This document shows positions 1 through 12,239 of a stretch of DNA of 64,000 bases, piece by piece (within the stretch, counting starts at the first letter, position 1; the number at the start of each line of letters is the position of its first letter). This DNA comes from Schistosoma mansoni (Eukaryota > Platyhelminthes > Trematoda > Strigeidida > Schistosomatidae). The stretch lies in contig NW_017385994.1 in assembly GCF_000237925.1 (NCBI RefSeq), positions 620,001 to 684,000 of the forward strand. Direction: 5' to 3'. Under the pieces are notes generated by a model, which was given only the letters and a program-made list of their open reading frames with translations, ran no database searches and was not told where the DNA came from. Position numbers and translations under genes: made by a program.

Positions 1-111
1 TTAAGTGTTTATAAAAAAAAGGATTATAAACTACAACATATGTTTGCAAATATTATTCAATAGACCGATTGTTTTAAAGTTTTTTGCAATTTATTATAAT
101 AGTTATTGTAA

Positions 112-410
112 GCAAAGATGAATATTGACTAGCAGTGAAATCTAGGAAGCGTGTTTTGTCCTATTTGGGACTCGTCAGCTGGAGTATCGTAGTGGATACC
201 GACTTTGGGATGCAGGTATATCAGGCTGACGATTAGCGAATAGAACGAAATTCTTCTCCTGGATTCTACTGCTAGCCACTATATATCTTTGTTTACAATG
301 CTTGTGACTTAAAGCGATATCATGGCATTCCGAACAGGATACTTGTGTGCCAAGAAAAGACTGGTCAATTGCAGTCCCAAACATCAATGGAAAGATTTAA
401 ACAACCAATA
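112..410. repeat. Family A hammerhead SINE, head-to-head composite
   Basis: An antisense hammerhead segment (about 112-178, read on the minus strand) is followed at about 205-296 by a sense hammerhead segment ending in the family's 3' sequence. A minus-orientation 5' end of the same SINE follows (about 297-410). Both ribozyme segments are diverged from the intact family core. The arrangement is either a rearranged copy or two insertions. Confidence 0.7.
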
Positions 411-779
411 CAAAAATGAATAATAGCTATTACCATCATTGTCATTATTATCGTCATTGTAGGTATTAATAGATTTTTAATGCTATATAGTGAACTTTCC
501 TTGTGTATAGTATGAACAGTAACAACATACATACGATAATCAGATTATTAGGTGTGACAGCATAATAATTTTACTCATATGATTTCGCCTTGATCTACTT
601 CACGTTTACAATCCAATATAACGCCTGTGTACCGTTCACTAAATTTATCTAGGAATAGTGGAAATTTTTCGAATTACTTTCAAATATAAGTGCACTTGAT
701 CTTGTTTGTAAAGATTACTAGTGATAATCATTGAAGTTTAATTAATTGCCTTTGGTATATGTTCAGCCTGAGTGGATTG

Positions 780-925
780 CCTCGGTATTGTAATTATCTC
801 ACAAGTTAAATAATGGCTAGAAGTGAAAGCCTTGATGATCAGTTTATCCAGCTGACGAGTTCCAAACAAAATGATACGTGTGTCCTAGATTCCATTGCTA
901 GCCATTTAAGTATATATATGCTCAC
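780..925 (+). repeat. Family A hammerhead SINE fragment, decayed
   Basis: The hammerhead part of the Sm-alpha-like SINE is readable at about 850-910 (stem I CCAG, core CTGACGAG, then the TCCTAGATTCC 3' strand), but the 3' part of the core is altered. No tRNA-like head is visible. Confidence 0.6.
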
Positions 926-1515
926 AGTAGATAGTTGTGGCTTAAAAACATTTTTATTACGTAGAATCATTCAGTAAGACGTATATATACTAGTTGCGCT
1001 AGTATTTCTCCTAGATTTTGCTCCTTTCCAACCGTGCAATATTATTCAATGGATAAGTGCTTATGCTTCTAGTTGTACCTGAAGTAGCAAAACTTTCATC
1101 TTTAGTTTTATTGATCGACATTATTAATAAAACATTACAAAGAGACAAAAGATATTGACCATTTTAGTATGAACCAGCTCTAGAGGCTGAAGACGTCATC
1201 AGGACCAAATATCACTTAAATAGCAAGCATTAAGTGAAAATCAGCAGCTAAGTGTATAACTTTATTACATATGAATGTATATATTGACACGTTTTTGTCT
1301 CCAACCAAGCACTAAGTATAAATGACTGAAATCTCTTAAAGAAAAAACACCTATTATTAATTTTAGTACAACTTAATATCATATATAGTAAGATATATAC
1401 TTTAAGAAACGACATTGAACGTGTTTAGGTTAATGCATTATAATTTATTTTACATTGTATATGATAAGTTGTTTACTGAAATTGTATCTCAGATATTGAA
1501 ATAATATCTTATTTG

Positions 1516-1870
1516 AGCAAAAATGGATAGTGGCTAGCAGTGGAATCCAGGACGTGCGTTTCGTCATATTCGAGACTCGTCAACTAGATGTACCTGAATC
1601 TCAGAGTTGATGTTCACTCTGAGACTCTGAACCAGTACCGTTCTCTTCAAACGCCATCACGTTACCCACTTAGCTACTGAGTCCTGATAGCCACCTGCTT
1701 GTGCAGTAGGGTGAAGTTTAAATTAACTTAATGTTGTTTCCTTGTATCTTCCCGTTGTGACATCAGGTAATATGGAGGCAGTTCGCACAGGATGCATATA
1801 TGCCGACAAGAGATTGATCAATTTCAGTCCTAAATAACAATGGAAAGATACAAGTAAACAACACCAAGTG
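1516..1870 (-). repeat. Family A (Sm-alpha-like) hammerhead SINE, full length
   Basis: A ~355 bp SINE in minus orientation. From its 5' end (right): a tRNA-like region with a B-box-like GGTTCAGAG segment, then a hammerhead segment, then the 3' end running into CCATTTTTGC. It is flanked by an exact 13 bp TSD, AATATCTTATTTG, at 1503-1515 and 1871-1883. The ribozyme core carries substitutions (stem I reads CTAG, core TTGACGAG), so it is probably inactive. Family identity rests on recalled schistosome Sm-alpha hammerhead sequence. Confidence 0.85.
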
Positions 1871-2216
1871 AATATCTTATTTGTCTTAAAAATTCTGAAT
1901 AAAGTCTCTATTAATAGAAGGCATAGAAACAGGCTTTATTACATTTTATGTTCTACATAGAGAAGAAAAGATCGGTTGAATGACATTTTTTTCATTCATT
2001 AACATGACGATCATTATCCTGATAATAAACATCAAATACTCAGAAACAGAAGAGAAAATTTTTTTAATGTTTATTTTAATCGAACTTTTATGATACATCA
2101 TTGTTGGTTGTTGATTTGAAATATATGAAATGAAAGGAAACTAAGACAATAAAAATGTTCTGACATTAGTTTATTGCTAATCTAATATGATGAATATGAA
2201 TGACTAAATTGAATTT

Positions 2217-2392
2217 TGTATAGTTGAGATCATAAGCCAGTTGAAGCTAGACCACCATGGAAAACCTGGAAGCACTGCTTGACGGCCGTTTCGTCCTATT
2301 GTGGGACTCCTCAGCAGTGTGATCTAGCTTCAATTGACTCATGATCTCAACTATATAAAATTATCAAAAATCTCCACAAAACCCCCTTCTGA
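2217..2392. repeat. Family B hammerhead foldback element, short copy with TSD
   Basis: The left half is the antisense hammerhead arm (2220-2321; core CTGAGGA and CGAAAC intact on the minus strand). It is fused directly to the sense-orientation tail (2322-2392) that ends in CTCCACAAAA and CCTTCTGA. The unit is bounded by a 12 bp exact TSD, TAAATTGAATTT, at 2205-2216 and 2393-2404, so the inverted form moved as one unit. Confidence 0.8.
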
Positions 2393-2553
2393 TAAATTGA
2401 ATTTATTTATTTAGTTTATTCGCTCACTATCAAATATTATGATTATTTATTCTGATTGATAACATTTTAGTAAGATAGACAAAGAAGAAACTGACATTAA
2501 ATATGACAACTTACAAATAGACATTGTTTATACTGTGAAAAATGTTACATTCA

Positions 2554-3501
2554 CTTACTTACTTATTTACTTACTTACTTACGTCTGTTACCCCTCGTGG
2601 AGGAGCATAGGCCACCTACTAGTATTCTCCATTCAACCCTGTCCTGGACATTCCTTTCCAATTCTTTCCAGTTAACATTCATCTTTTTCACATATGTTTC
2701 TATTTCCCGGCGTAATGTGTTCTTTGGCCTTCCTCTTTTCCGCTTCCCTTCCGGATTCCAAGTTAGGGATTGCCACGTGATGCAGTTTAGTGATTTCCTC
2801 AATGTATGTCCTTTTCACATCCAACGTCTTTTCCTAATTTCCTCTTCATTTGGAAGCTGCTTCGTCCTCTCCTATAAAACGCTGTTGTTGATCGTATCCG
2901 GCCAGTGAATGTTGAGTATTTTGTGTAAACAACTGTTTATAAATACTTGTACCTTCTTGACGATGGTTGTAGTAGTTCTCCACGTTTCAGCTCCGTACAG
3001 TAGGACTGTCTTGATGTCGGCTTTGAAGATTTCCACTTTGAAAATAGTTGATAGTTGTTTTGAGTTCCATATGTTCTTCAATTGTAGAAATGCTGTCCTT
3101 GCTTTGTCAATCCTCGCCTTTACATCTGCATCGGATCCTCCTCGTTTATCAATGATGCTTCCCAGGTACGTGAATGTTTCCACCTCTTCCAGAGTTTCTC
3201 TATCAAGTGTGATTGGGTTGGTGTTCTCCGTGTTGTATCTGAGAATCTTGCTTTTTCCTTTGTGTATGTTGAGGCCTATTTTTGCAGAGGCTGCTGCTAC
3301 ATTTGCTGTCTTCGTCTATATTTGTTTATGTGTATGAGATAGGAGGGATAGGTCATCTGCGAAGTCCAAATCATCTAATTGGTTCTCAGATATTCATTGT
3401 ATTCCGTGCTTCCCCTCAGATGTCGAAGTCTTCATAATCCAGTCAATCACCAGAAGAAAGAGGAAGGCGGAGGGTAGACAACCTTGTCTGACTCCGGTCT
3501 T
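2554..3501 (-). mobile_element. RTE-like LINE, 5'-truncated 3' end (family G)
   Basis: Read on the minus strand, this 948 bp piece begins inside the reverse transcriptase near GVRQGCL, contains the catalytic palm motif FADD (about 3352-3366), and continues through YLGSIIDKRGGSDADVKARI, LLYGAETWRTTTTI and the C-terminal [11 protein letters not shown]. It ends in (TAAG)n repeats, as expected for RTE-clade elements such as schistosome SR2. An exact 12 bp TSD, ATGTTACATTCA, lies at 2542-2553 and 3502-3513. The frame is open for long stretches but interrupted. It is dead by 5' truncation; clade assignment is from remembered family sequence. Confidence 0.88.
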
Positions 3502-3513
3502 ATGTTACATTCA

Positions 3514-4481
3514 ACTTTTTTTACTAACTGACCTATCTTGATATACAATATGAAATTTATAAAGTGAAAAAATGGTGCATATTTTTCCTTATTAGAGAAT
3601 ATATATCTGTAAAATATTGTGATGTACCTACTGAAATAGTGAATTTGTTTCAAAAGTAATAACATTCGAATTGTCTTATTCTCATTTAAATAGTTTTACA
3701 TGATGATAAATATGAAGTTAGAAATTTAATTAAAGATCATGGATTTTCATTAAGTCATTAGTGAATATTTTTTACTGAGACTGAAATAATAATGTGATTC
3801 ACTGAGTCTTTATTTTTACATCTTTTAGGTTGAGTTTCATCCACTTGAGTTCCAAGTTTAGGTTTTCAATTTTTCATCAACGTTTGGATATTATTTGTAA
3901 AAACTCAACGATCTCCACAAACACCTGAATAGTAATTGCAATCATTTCCTCACTGGTGACTAATTATGAGAGGTAACTCCAAGATTTCTAATGAGAAACC
4001 ATGATCTAAGAAATTTAACCATCCCAATTACTCACGAACGACGTTGGAATATGATTGCACAATATTGAAAATTTATTGAAGTTAGAAGTAAAATCTAATG
4101 GACGATGCTATGATGGTTTAAATGTTAATCAACAACTGACTGGTCTGAAGGTTTTGAATTCGATCCCTCAGTGTGGTCATGTACCGTTGAGTAGTCCAAT
4201 ACTAAGATGGAACCTATGTTCAATCCTTTCTGGTTTTTAATAACTGTTTGGTTATGATCATTCCGTCATGTCAGTTAAAAAACTCCAAGTGATTTGAACT
4301 TGTCGAGCGTGATACTTTAAACTTCCTAAGCTTCGATTTAACCAATATGTAAATATCAATCATTAAATTCAAAAAGAAGTATTCTACAAAAATAAAAGAT
4401 GGAAAGACTTATATTACATTCTCTGATAAGCATGATAATAAAGTAGTAAGCAGATAGATATTGTTTAAATAGCAGTCCAAT
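3514..4481. other. AT-rich spacer, nothing recognised
   Basis: No coding signal, RNA gene or known repeat was recognised on either strand. Short ORFs here have no protein-like composition. Confidence 0.5.
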
Positions 4482-4489
4482 AAATACTG

Positions 4490-4716
4490 GATTGCTTGGG
4501 GTTAGACATTAACACCGTTGGATGCCAGCTGGCTCAGTGGTCTATCGTTTAAGTGCTCGGGCGCGAGACTGGTAGGTCCTGAGTTCAAATCTCGTGAGGC
4601 GGGATCGTGGATGCGCACTGCTGAGGAATTCCACAATAGGACGAAACGACCGTCCAGAGCTTCCAGGTTTTCCATGGTGGTCTAGCTTCAATTGACTCAT
4701 GATCTCAACTATATAA
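4490..4716 (+). repeat. Family B hammerhead repeat with tRNA-like head
   Basis: An A-box-like TGGCTCAGTGG and a degraded B box (GAGTTCAAATC) precede a hammerhead segment at about 4613-4660 (CTGAGGA and GACGAAAC present, stem II altered). The repeat continues through TTCCATGGTGGTCTAGCTTC to CTCAACTATATA. An 8 bp TSD, AAATACTG, flanks it at 4482-4489 and 4717-4724. No antisense arm is present. Confidence 0.75.
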
Positions 4717-4724
4717 AAATACTG

Positions 4725-6944
4725 AACAATTTGACTAAACATAATTATTGTATTTGAAGGCGATTCATACTTCATCTATTATATTTTATAGATATCAGAT
4801 AAACTTGGAGTTATTTAGTTAGTGAATCATACATTTATTCAGTTGTGTTTATGAAGATGAATGGATATAGATACATAGATGTACATTGCGTAATATGAAA
4901 GATATTTCTTCACCTATATAAATGAGTACCATTTTCAATCAGAATATTATACTCTAGAATAAACTTAGAATATACACTAGATACAGTAACAAAAACAAAC
5001 AAACAAACGACTACATGTTACTATGTCTGTCTGAAGATCATTTGCATGATAATACTTTATTGAAGATGAAAATCTATCCAGTTTTCCTCTTATTCAATTT
5101 GGTCTATTCATTTTCATTATTATTTATTACGTATGAAAAAATTTTGTTTTTTTTTCACCTTTCCCTACACACCCCTCTTCCTATTTTTTATTTTTCCCAA
5201 AAAAAAACCCCCGGGAAAAAAAAAAAAAAAAAAGGAAACATAATTGGAATGATTATTGACCTGAAGAATAAGATTAATAGTTCTAATTGTGAATACTTTG
5301 ATTGTATTAACTTAGATAAAAGGGAATTCGCATTTTCTTGTGAAAGACAAAATCCTTAATTACTTTTTAAAGACAGTAATAGAATTAAAGAATAAAAAGT
5401 ACAGATACATACTAAAATTGGAAATCATTAAGATTGAAATATTATAGTACCGTGCTTCGTTAATCGTTCACCTTAATAACTGTTAAAATACAAATCTTAA
5501 CGGTGCATAAAATCAGAAGGCAAAGAAGAGCAGCAACTACAGTTTTATTAACATATGATGCACATTGGAGATGGCGGGTAAGCCAACTCGCTTTTGTCAA
5601 GCTTTAATCAATATTTATAGTAAGACAAAAATAAATGACAAACATGTGGTAAATAAGATAAGAAGTGTACACACACCTACTCTCATATAAAAAATAATCA
5701 GGGTTAATAAGTTAATAATTAACAAGGTCAAAATATGACTCAAGATGGATAGGTAAATTGGCTTGTCCAGAAGCTAGAATATGGTATATGTGCTTAAAAT
5801 ATCAACCGACACTACAATATATTTATATATTAGAGCATAATTTTTCACTATCGATGTCTTGGTTTATCATTTTGGTTTGTAACTATGTATTATTTGGCTA
5901 GTGATAATAGCAAGACCACTTAATAAAATAGATCTATAGTGTTTAATTCAAACTTCATGAAGCAAATATAAGTTGACTTGCTTTTTATGACAGTTTCAAA
6001 GTACCTATTATTTGTTTATAAATGAAAATGTTCAACTTAAGATTGTTTCTATGGAATGAATTTCATTATGCTAAAAGTCTAGCATTTTAATCCAATTTAC
6101 TGATCTTTTTAAGCTTTAATAAGAGGGATACAAACGAAGTATTTGATGTACTACTGAAATTTTGTAGAATAAATAATCTAGTCAATAAGCTATTTTTGAA
6201 GTTCTTAAAACATTCAGGAGATTTTATTAATTGCCTGGTTAATAAAACTGAAAGATGTAAAGCAAACCAGAGTATAAATTAGTTGACGTGTTGTAAAACC
6301 ATGTCATGTAGTAGTATTTTCTATCCGAAGTTTGTGCTGATGATGTCGTACACAAGAACCATGAAAGCTCCATGACCAAACCAGCCAGCTCAGAGAAAAA
6401 AACTTCATCAAAAGTAGTATTTTCTGTTTGTATTCAGGTGATGATTTATGACGATTAACTGTAAGAGAAAATATTATTAGAAGACCATGTATTGTATTAA
6501 ATAATATGTCATTTAGTCGAAAAGAAGAGTCCATAAACTCAAAGTCTCATTATCTATTCATCGTATCATTACTAACGTTTAAAAAACTTGTCAAACTTGC
6601 GATATTGTTAAAGATTTACATTGATTAAGCTTTTCATGTTTTTTATAATAAAGTAATGGAGTTACTTAGTCTATATTCCTTGTGAATTCTATGAAATAGA
6701 TTTTTGAAAATGAACTTAAAATGTAAATGTTCAACTTAAACGAATGACTGTTGAAGGAAGCATAAACAGAAAATTATCCACAAAACAAAAAGGATTTTTG
6801 AGTTCCCCAATTTGCTCATACGTTCAAAGTTTAGATTATAAAAAGTAATAATTAAAATGACTGATGTGTCCCTATATGCAATAACTGAAATCTATCGATA
6901 TTTTGTAACTTGAGCTATTAACTAAATCGAATTAAGACACAAAA
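4725..6944. other. AT-rich spacer with a homopolymer run near 5190-5235
   Basis: No host exon was recognised. At 5190-5235 blocks of A, C, G and A follow each other without other bases, which looks like low-quality assembly. A divergent dispersed repeat (about 5530-5800) is listed separately. Confidence 0.45.
5530..5800 (-). repeat. Dispersed repeat, possibly LTR-like (family F copy 1)
   Basis: This stretch resembles 32910-33195 along its length: shared blocks include the GAGTTGGCT segment, TATAAATAT, a TTTTGTCT motif and a TGTGTGTACA tract, all read on the minus strand. A TATA-like motif and the size suggest an old LTR, but terminal inverted bases and a TSD were not found. Confidence 0.35.
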
Positions 6945-6959
6945 GGATTGGGCAAGATC

Positions 6960-7205
6960 ATGAATCAATAGAAGTTAGACTTTAATACCACTGGATGACG
7001 GCTCAGTGGTCTAGAGGTTAAGTATTTGCGTGCAAGACCGAATGTCGTGGGTTTGAGTCTCGTGTACATGATCGTGGATTAGCACTGCTGAGGAGTCTCA
7101 TACTTGGACGAAACGGTCGTCCAGTTCTTTCAGGCTTTCAATGGTGGTCTAGCTTAGATTGACCTATGGTTTCAACCGTGAAAATACTACAATCTCCACA
7201 TATCC
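6960..7205 (+). repeat. Family B hammerhead repeat with intact-looking ribozyme core
   Basis: A-box-like GGCTCAGTGG and B-box-like GGGTTTGAGTC precede a hammerhead segment at 7081-7127. Core CTGAGGA and CGAAAC, a GTC cleavage triplet and a pairable stem II (GTCTC with TGGAC) are all present. Stem I (ACTG with CAGT) is short. The 3' end reaches ACTACAATCTCCACA. A good candidate for residual self-cleavage, by inspection only. Confidence 0.75.
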
Positions 7206-7806
7206 ACACATTGACAAGGCATAAGACTTCAATAGGTAATTTTTGCTTAATGAAATAATAAGCAAATGAATACGTTAAAACTAGTTTTAGAAGATATCGT
7301 GTATGTATACCTGTTTCAGTTAAAGAACTGTTATGTATCACTTATACTTATTATCAGAATCCTTTTATACAATTAACGACGAATTATTAATGAAAGTGGT
7401 GAGATCACTAATTTTTGTAGTAAACATCATACGGCATAAAATGTAAGAGAAGTTCATAATTGCAGGAAATCAGGAAATTAATTATTAAGTTGATGACTGT
7501 AATATATTCTTGGTAGTTTGTGTTTAATGCTATGGAAGATATTACATTTTTCTAAATTCCTTGGAACTTTCTTCTCACAATTCACTTCTAATGATGTTTA
7601 AGACAAGAACAGCGAGTCATTTGAAATATGTACACATCTAATTGAAGATGTCATAAAACTATTCAAATTATGTTAAACATCAACGACATTGGATAAGCCC
7701 AATATTACTGTACGATAAATAAATATATATAGAACTTCGCCAAGCTACCAAATAGACCAAAATATTGAAAGTATTAATTTACAAAAGAAAGATAATTTAG
7801 TAGTAT

Positions 7807-8112
7807 TGTAGTGAATGAGAACACAAGTGGGGACAATAGAATGTATTTGAGCACAAAATAACAATATATCGCTAAAATCTGACAACCATACAGTAAATAG
7901 TTAATTTGCGAATTATCAATCAGTTGTATCAATTTTGACCATTCCTTCTGAAAATATCAGTCCATCGTCTCTGATTATTATTGTTGTTCATGCATTTTCA
8001 TATCAACTGTATCCCGTTCCCGTTTCCTCATTACCGATCTTCTACTGAAATATATTCAATGTCTGATCATCATTATATACTACTTGAGTGGATATAAGTA
8101 GCCCATACCACA
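7807..8112 (+). mobile_element. Solo LTR, family D (copy 1)
   Basis: A 306 bp fossil LTR starting TGTAGTGAATG and ending CCATACCACA, with a GGATATAAGTAG TATA-like block near the 3' end. Four copies in the window share these ends, all in plus orientation. No internal coding region adjoins. Length is close to that recalled for Boudicca-type gypsy LTRs, but that name is a guess. Confidence 0.6.
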
Positions 8113-8706
8113 CTTATATTTCGAACACTATTCTAGGATGGATATAGATTAACTAAGCAGTGAAAATAACGCAGCGTAATTGGAGTGAATCAAAGAAATA
8201 GTCGTTAATTGAATACATGTTTAAATTATATGATTGAATACTTTCTCATGCATAATATAAACGTTCATATGTATTTCTAGTTAGAAAATAACATAACAAC
8301 ATTATTTTAGTTATTCTCATGAGACATATAGAAAGTAATTATTATAAAACGATATAATTAAATATGCAAATTAAGCAATGTTACTTTTTGTCTTCTTTAA
8401 AGACTTATTCACTGGTTAGTTATATGTCTAAATAGTTGTTTTACTTTATATTTACCTTTCTTTTTCTTATATTATTAACTAAGTAGTCTATATTGTATGA
8501 ATCAAAAGATTTCTATTATCAGTCAATTTTTATTAAAAGTTATAATTTAACAGATAAGTGTATCTCTCTATTCATAAGTAAGTAGATATATTAATAGGAA
8601 TAAAGAAAATGTTTTATAACAACAATTAAATATTTTGGAATTTATTAAAATTTCCAATCACCTATTTTTTTTTTCTTTTTTGACTGAATAAACTTTAATT
8701 TGATCA

Positions 8707-9066
8707 TAAGCAAAGATGGATAGTGGTTAGCAGTGGAATCCAGGATGCGAGTTTCGTCCTATTTGGGACTCGTCAACTGGATGTACCTACATCTCAGAGT
8801 TGATGTTCACTCTGGGACTCGAACTCAGTACCTTTCGCTTCAAACGCCATCATGTTATCCACTTAGACACTAAGTTCTGGTAGCCACTTGCTTGTGCAAT
8901 GAAGTGAAGTTTAAATTCAATTGATGTTGTTTACATGTATATTCCTATTTTGACTTCAGGCAATATTGAAGCAGTCCGCACAGGATGCATATATGCCAAT
9001 TAGAGACTGATCAATTGCAATCCTAAACAACAATGGGAAGATACAAGTAAATAACACCAAGTGGAC
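8707..9066 (-). repeat. Family A (Sm-alpha-like) hammerhead SINE, full length
   Basis: A 360 bp complete copy in minus orientation, flanked by an exact 12 bp TSD, TTAATTTGATCA, at 8695-8706 and 9067-9078. The tRNA-like head has the B-box-like GAGTTCGAGTC. The ribozyme segment keeps GACGAAAC, but the first core base is T instead of C (TTGACGAG), which should reduce or abolish cleavage. Confidence 0.87.
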
Positions 9067-9078
9067 TTAATTTGATCA

Positions 9079-10438
9079 GTTCTAGACAAAGCAAGATTAT
9101 TCAAGATGTTCAGAAATAGATAGCAGTCATTAGTTACTGTCTTTATAAAGTTAAAAAAAATCTATAAGCCTTTCAATGAATTGAATATTTCGATATTAAA
9201 TAATTCATTACATTATTTGATGGTCAAATCAAAAGATCTTATTACACTTTATTTAGGAGTAATATAGATAAACAAATAAAGATTATTTGAGCAGTTTATC
9301 AAATAACTAACAACTTAATTAATGAATATAAAGTGTGACAACTAATTATAAAAAAAAACTATCTATCAGAATATATGTACTACAAAACTAAAACATGAAA
9401 TTTAGAGATAGATAACTCGAATGATAGACATTATAGACTTATGTTTTAATGTTTATACTGAAGAGTTAATTAATTTATTACCGAATATATACAATTATTG
9501 AATTATTCTGCTAGTAAGATAGAACACTTTGAGAGAATAACAACTTTACTGTCGACAAATAATATCATACTTTATTACTCTTACTACTATTGTCAATAAA
9601 CACGTAATTCAATGCTTCTTTACACTTTGGTATTTATTTTTACCAGTTATTTTATTTACTACTTGCAATCTTAAACATTAATGGAAAGATTTAAACAAAC
9701 AATACTAAATGAATATTTAATATTTTTGATGTAACTCATATAATTTACACTTTTATTAATAGTCCTAAACAATCAAATGAAATAAAATCATTGTCGATTA
9801 TTAATCATTAGAACATTTTTTTAAAAGAAATGAACACTAATTTGTTATCCAAGTAATATCTACTCATTGAAATGAGTAGTAAATTAAAATGTTACGTTAA
9901 ATTATAGTCAAGTTTTCTTTTTTTAGTCTAATTAATTAGGTCATGCTAGTTGACCGGATAATACTAATTAATGAAATGAATTTGTTCAATCTTAATTCAT
10001 AACAACATTTAATTATTTATAATTAGAAAAAAAAATATTCAACTTAAAATAAGTTAAAATGAACTCGTCAACAATACGTGTTTTCTCATTTGAAACAATA
10101 TTCTTGATATACTCATGACGATTTATAGCAGAAGCTTATAAGAATTACCCATAATATATATAACTCTATGTGTCTCAGACACCTATAGCTATTCTCCAAT
10201 ACAATAGTGTTACGTTATTTCAACCGATATTATTATTGTTACTATCATCATAATCATTCATCTAATGTACCTGACAGCATTAAAGTTTAATTTCCAAGAC
10301 GTTCATAAATAAAGAAGTTTGAAAATTGTATTAACAGAACTCCACAAATATTCATTACTTCATAAATTTTCATGATTACTGAATAAGATTCATTTAGTTT
10401 TGGAGTAAACACTAAGGTAAACAGGTGATTTTTAATAG
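9079..10438. other. AT-rich spacer; a SINE tail scrap near 9660-9715
   Basis: No coding or RNA gene was recognised. A short stretch at about 9660-9715 matches the 5' terminal part of family A in minus orientation (CTTGCAATCTTAAACATTAA). Confidence 0.5.
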
Positions 10439-10866
10439 TAACTTACTTATTTATTCCTGTTACTCCTCGTGGAGGAGCATAGGTCGCCCACCAATGCTTT
10501 CCATCCAATCCTGTCCTGGGCAATCTTTTCCAGTTCTTTCCAGTTGCTATTCATCAATTTCATAACTGCTTCCAATTCCAGACATAATATGTTTCTTGGT
10601 CTTTCTCTTTGCCGTTTCCCATCAGGATTCCAAGTTAGGGCTTGCCTTGTGATGCGATTTGGTGATTTCCTTAATGTTTGCCCTAACCACTTACAACATC
10701 TTTTCCTAATTTCCTCTTCAGCTGGAAGCTGGTTTATCCTCTCCAACAGAAGGCTGTTGCTGATAGTATCCGATCAACGGACATTCATTATCCTGTGTGG
10801 ATAACTGTGTATAAATACATGTACCTTTTTGATGATGGTTATAGTAGTTCTTCATGTTTCAACTCC
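10439..10866 (-). mobile_element. RTE-like LINE 3' end (family G copy 2)
   Basis: Read on the minus strand, the piece encodes the C-terminal tail of the same RTE-like element: [20 protein letters not shown], then [18 protein letters not shown] and [11 protein letters not shown], followed by a (TAAG)n-like tail at its left end. About 425 bp remain, so the copy is strongly 5' truncated. No clear TSD was found. Confidence 0.82.
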
Positions 10867-10879
10867 TTCTTCTCATTTT

Positions 10880-11100
10880 TATTTAGGACTGTAGTTGATT
10901 AGTCTCTAGTTGGCATGTGTGCATCCTGTGCAGACTGCCTTGATATTTCCTGAAATCATGAGCATTATAAGTAAAGATGGATGGTGACTAGAAGTGGAAT
11001 CCACGACACATACTTCATCTTAATTTGGACTCGTCAATGGGAAAATTCAAGTAAACAATACCAATTGAATTTAAACTTCACCCCATCGCACAAGCTACAG
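10880..11100. repeat. Family A SINE, scrambled fragments
   Basis: Pieces of the Sm-alpha-like SINE in both orientations: a plus-strand 5' portion at about 10885-10950 (GTGTGCATCCTGTGCAGACTG), then a minus-oriented hammerhead fragment at about 10970-11035, then a minus 5' end. The ribozyme core is not intact. Confidence 0.6.
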
Positions 11101-11722
11101 GCAAAGTAGAGTTTTATCATATGTAAATCAATTAAATTATTTTAAACTATAGAATGTTTTACAGTAATAACACTTGTATCTATGTAGGATACAATTGTTA
11201 ATATGTAATAGATTTGCAAAATGAATACGATCGTTTTTAATAAAATCTATATTTTGGAGAAAAATCCCAGTATAAAATCCAATTATATACATGTTAGAAG
11301 TATAGAAACAGAACAGTTACATTTCATACTGATCTTTTTTATATTTCGAGCTAAACAGAAAATGTACATCTTTACTACTGAAATATGTATAAAGTCTTTT
11401 CTGTCAGTATACAGATGTGTTGAAAACTAAGGTGAACGAATTGAAGATAAAAATAACTTCATCATATGTCTAAATTTTGTATTTGTGTGAAAGACAACTT
11501 TTTCGAATACCCTAATAGAAATAGGTATTCATAACCTTACAAGTAAAAAAAAATATAGCTTAAAGTTCTATGATATAGTTTTGAAACAGTACAGTTAAAA
11601 TTGTCTATATATTAGTATTTAGTATCTCATTAAAGTAACTCTAGCTAGCTATCATATCAGGCAGTAGTTTACTGAAATACACTCTTCGAGTAGAAGTTTC
11701 ACTAGATAACTAAGAGACAGGA
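11101..11722. other. AT-rich spacer, nothing recognised
   Basis: No exon, RNA gene or dispersed repeat recognised. Confidence 0.45.
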
Positions 11723-12239
11723 TGTTATATCTTGCGTGGCCGCGTGGATGTCCTGTTAATGTATAACTTGACGATGCCACCAATTAAAAAGCAGTGATCT
11801 ATCGACCGGACTAATGACACATGAAACCCGTACGAGCAGTCTAGAGTACTTATCGATCCTGCTTTTTGCCTAGCCGGTCAGTCAATTCCAGAACACCAAT
11901 AACAGCCTCTGTAATATGAATCATTATTCTCAAACATACTGAGTTTATATACCAAACAGATAGACCACATTGTACCATAAAATAGAAAATAACATTTGTA
12001 CAAGATTCAGCTAAATGTGGCTGTGAATAGAGGGGACAGTAATTAATGGACTGGAGATAACTCAAGAATGGTAAATTGTATAATAATAGTCTATTGGTCA
12101 AAATAAAGCTTATAATAGAAGGAATATGAATATGAATAGTTAAGTTACTTAACAACTATACAATAGGAAATATACATATCACATTGGTCCATAAATAATT
12201 CTCAAAGTTACCATTCGTTATTCTCTTCGGGATACAACA
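11723..12239 (-). mobile_element. Solo LTR, family E (copy 1)
   Basis: A 517 bp fossil LTR in minus orientation. Its ends are TGTT and ATAACA, and it aligns along its length with 52424-52929, including a TATA box (TTTGGTATATAAACTCAG). The flanks read CAGGA and CAAGA, a near-matching 5 bp TSD. No internal region adjoins, so this is a solo LTR. Confidence 0.68.

Noticed and set aside
5015-5359. 114-codon ORF
   Set aside because: Passes through the homopolymer block and has low-complexity composition; no domain or splice support.
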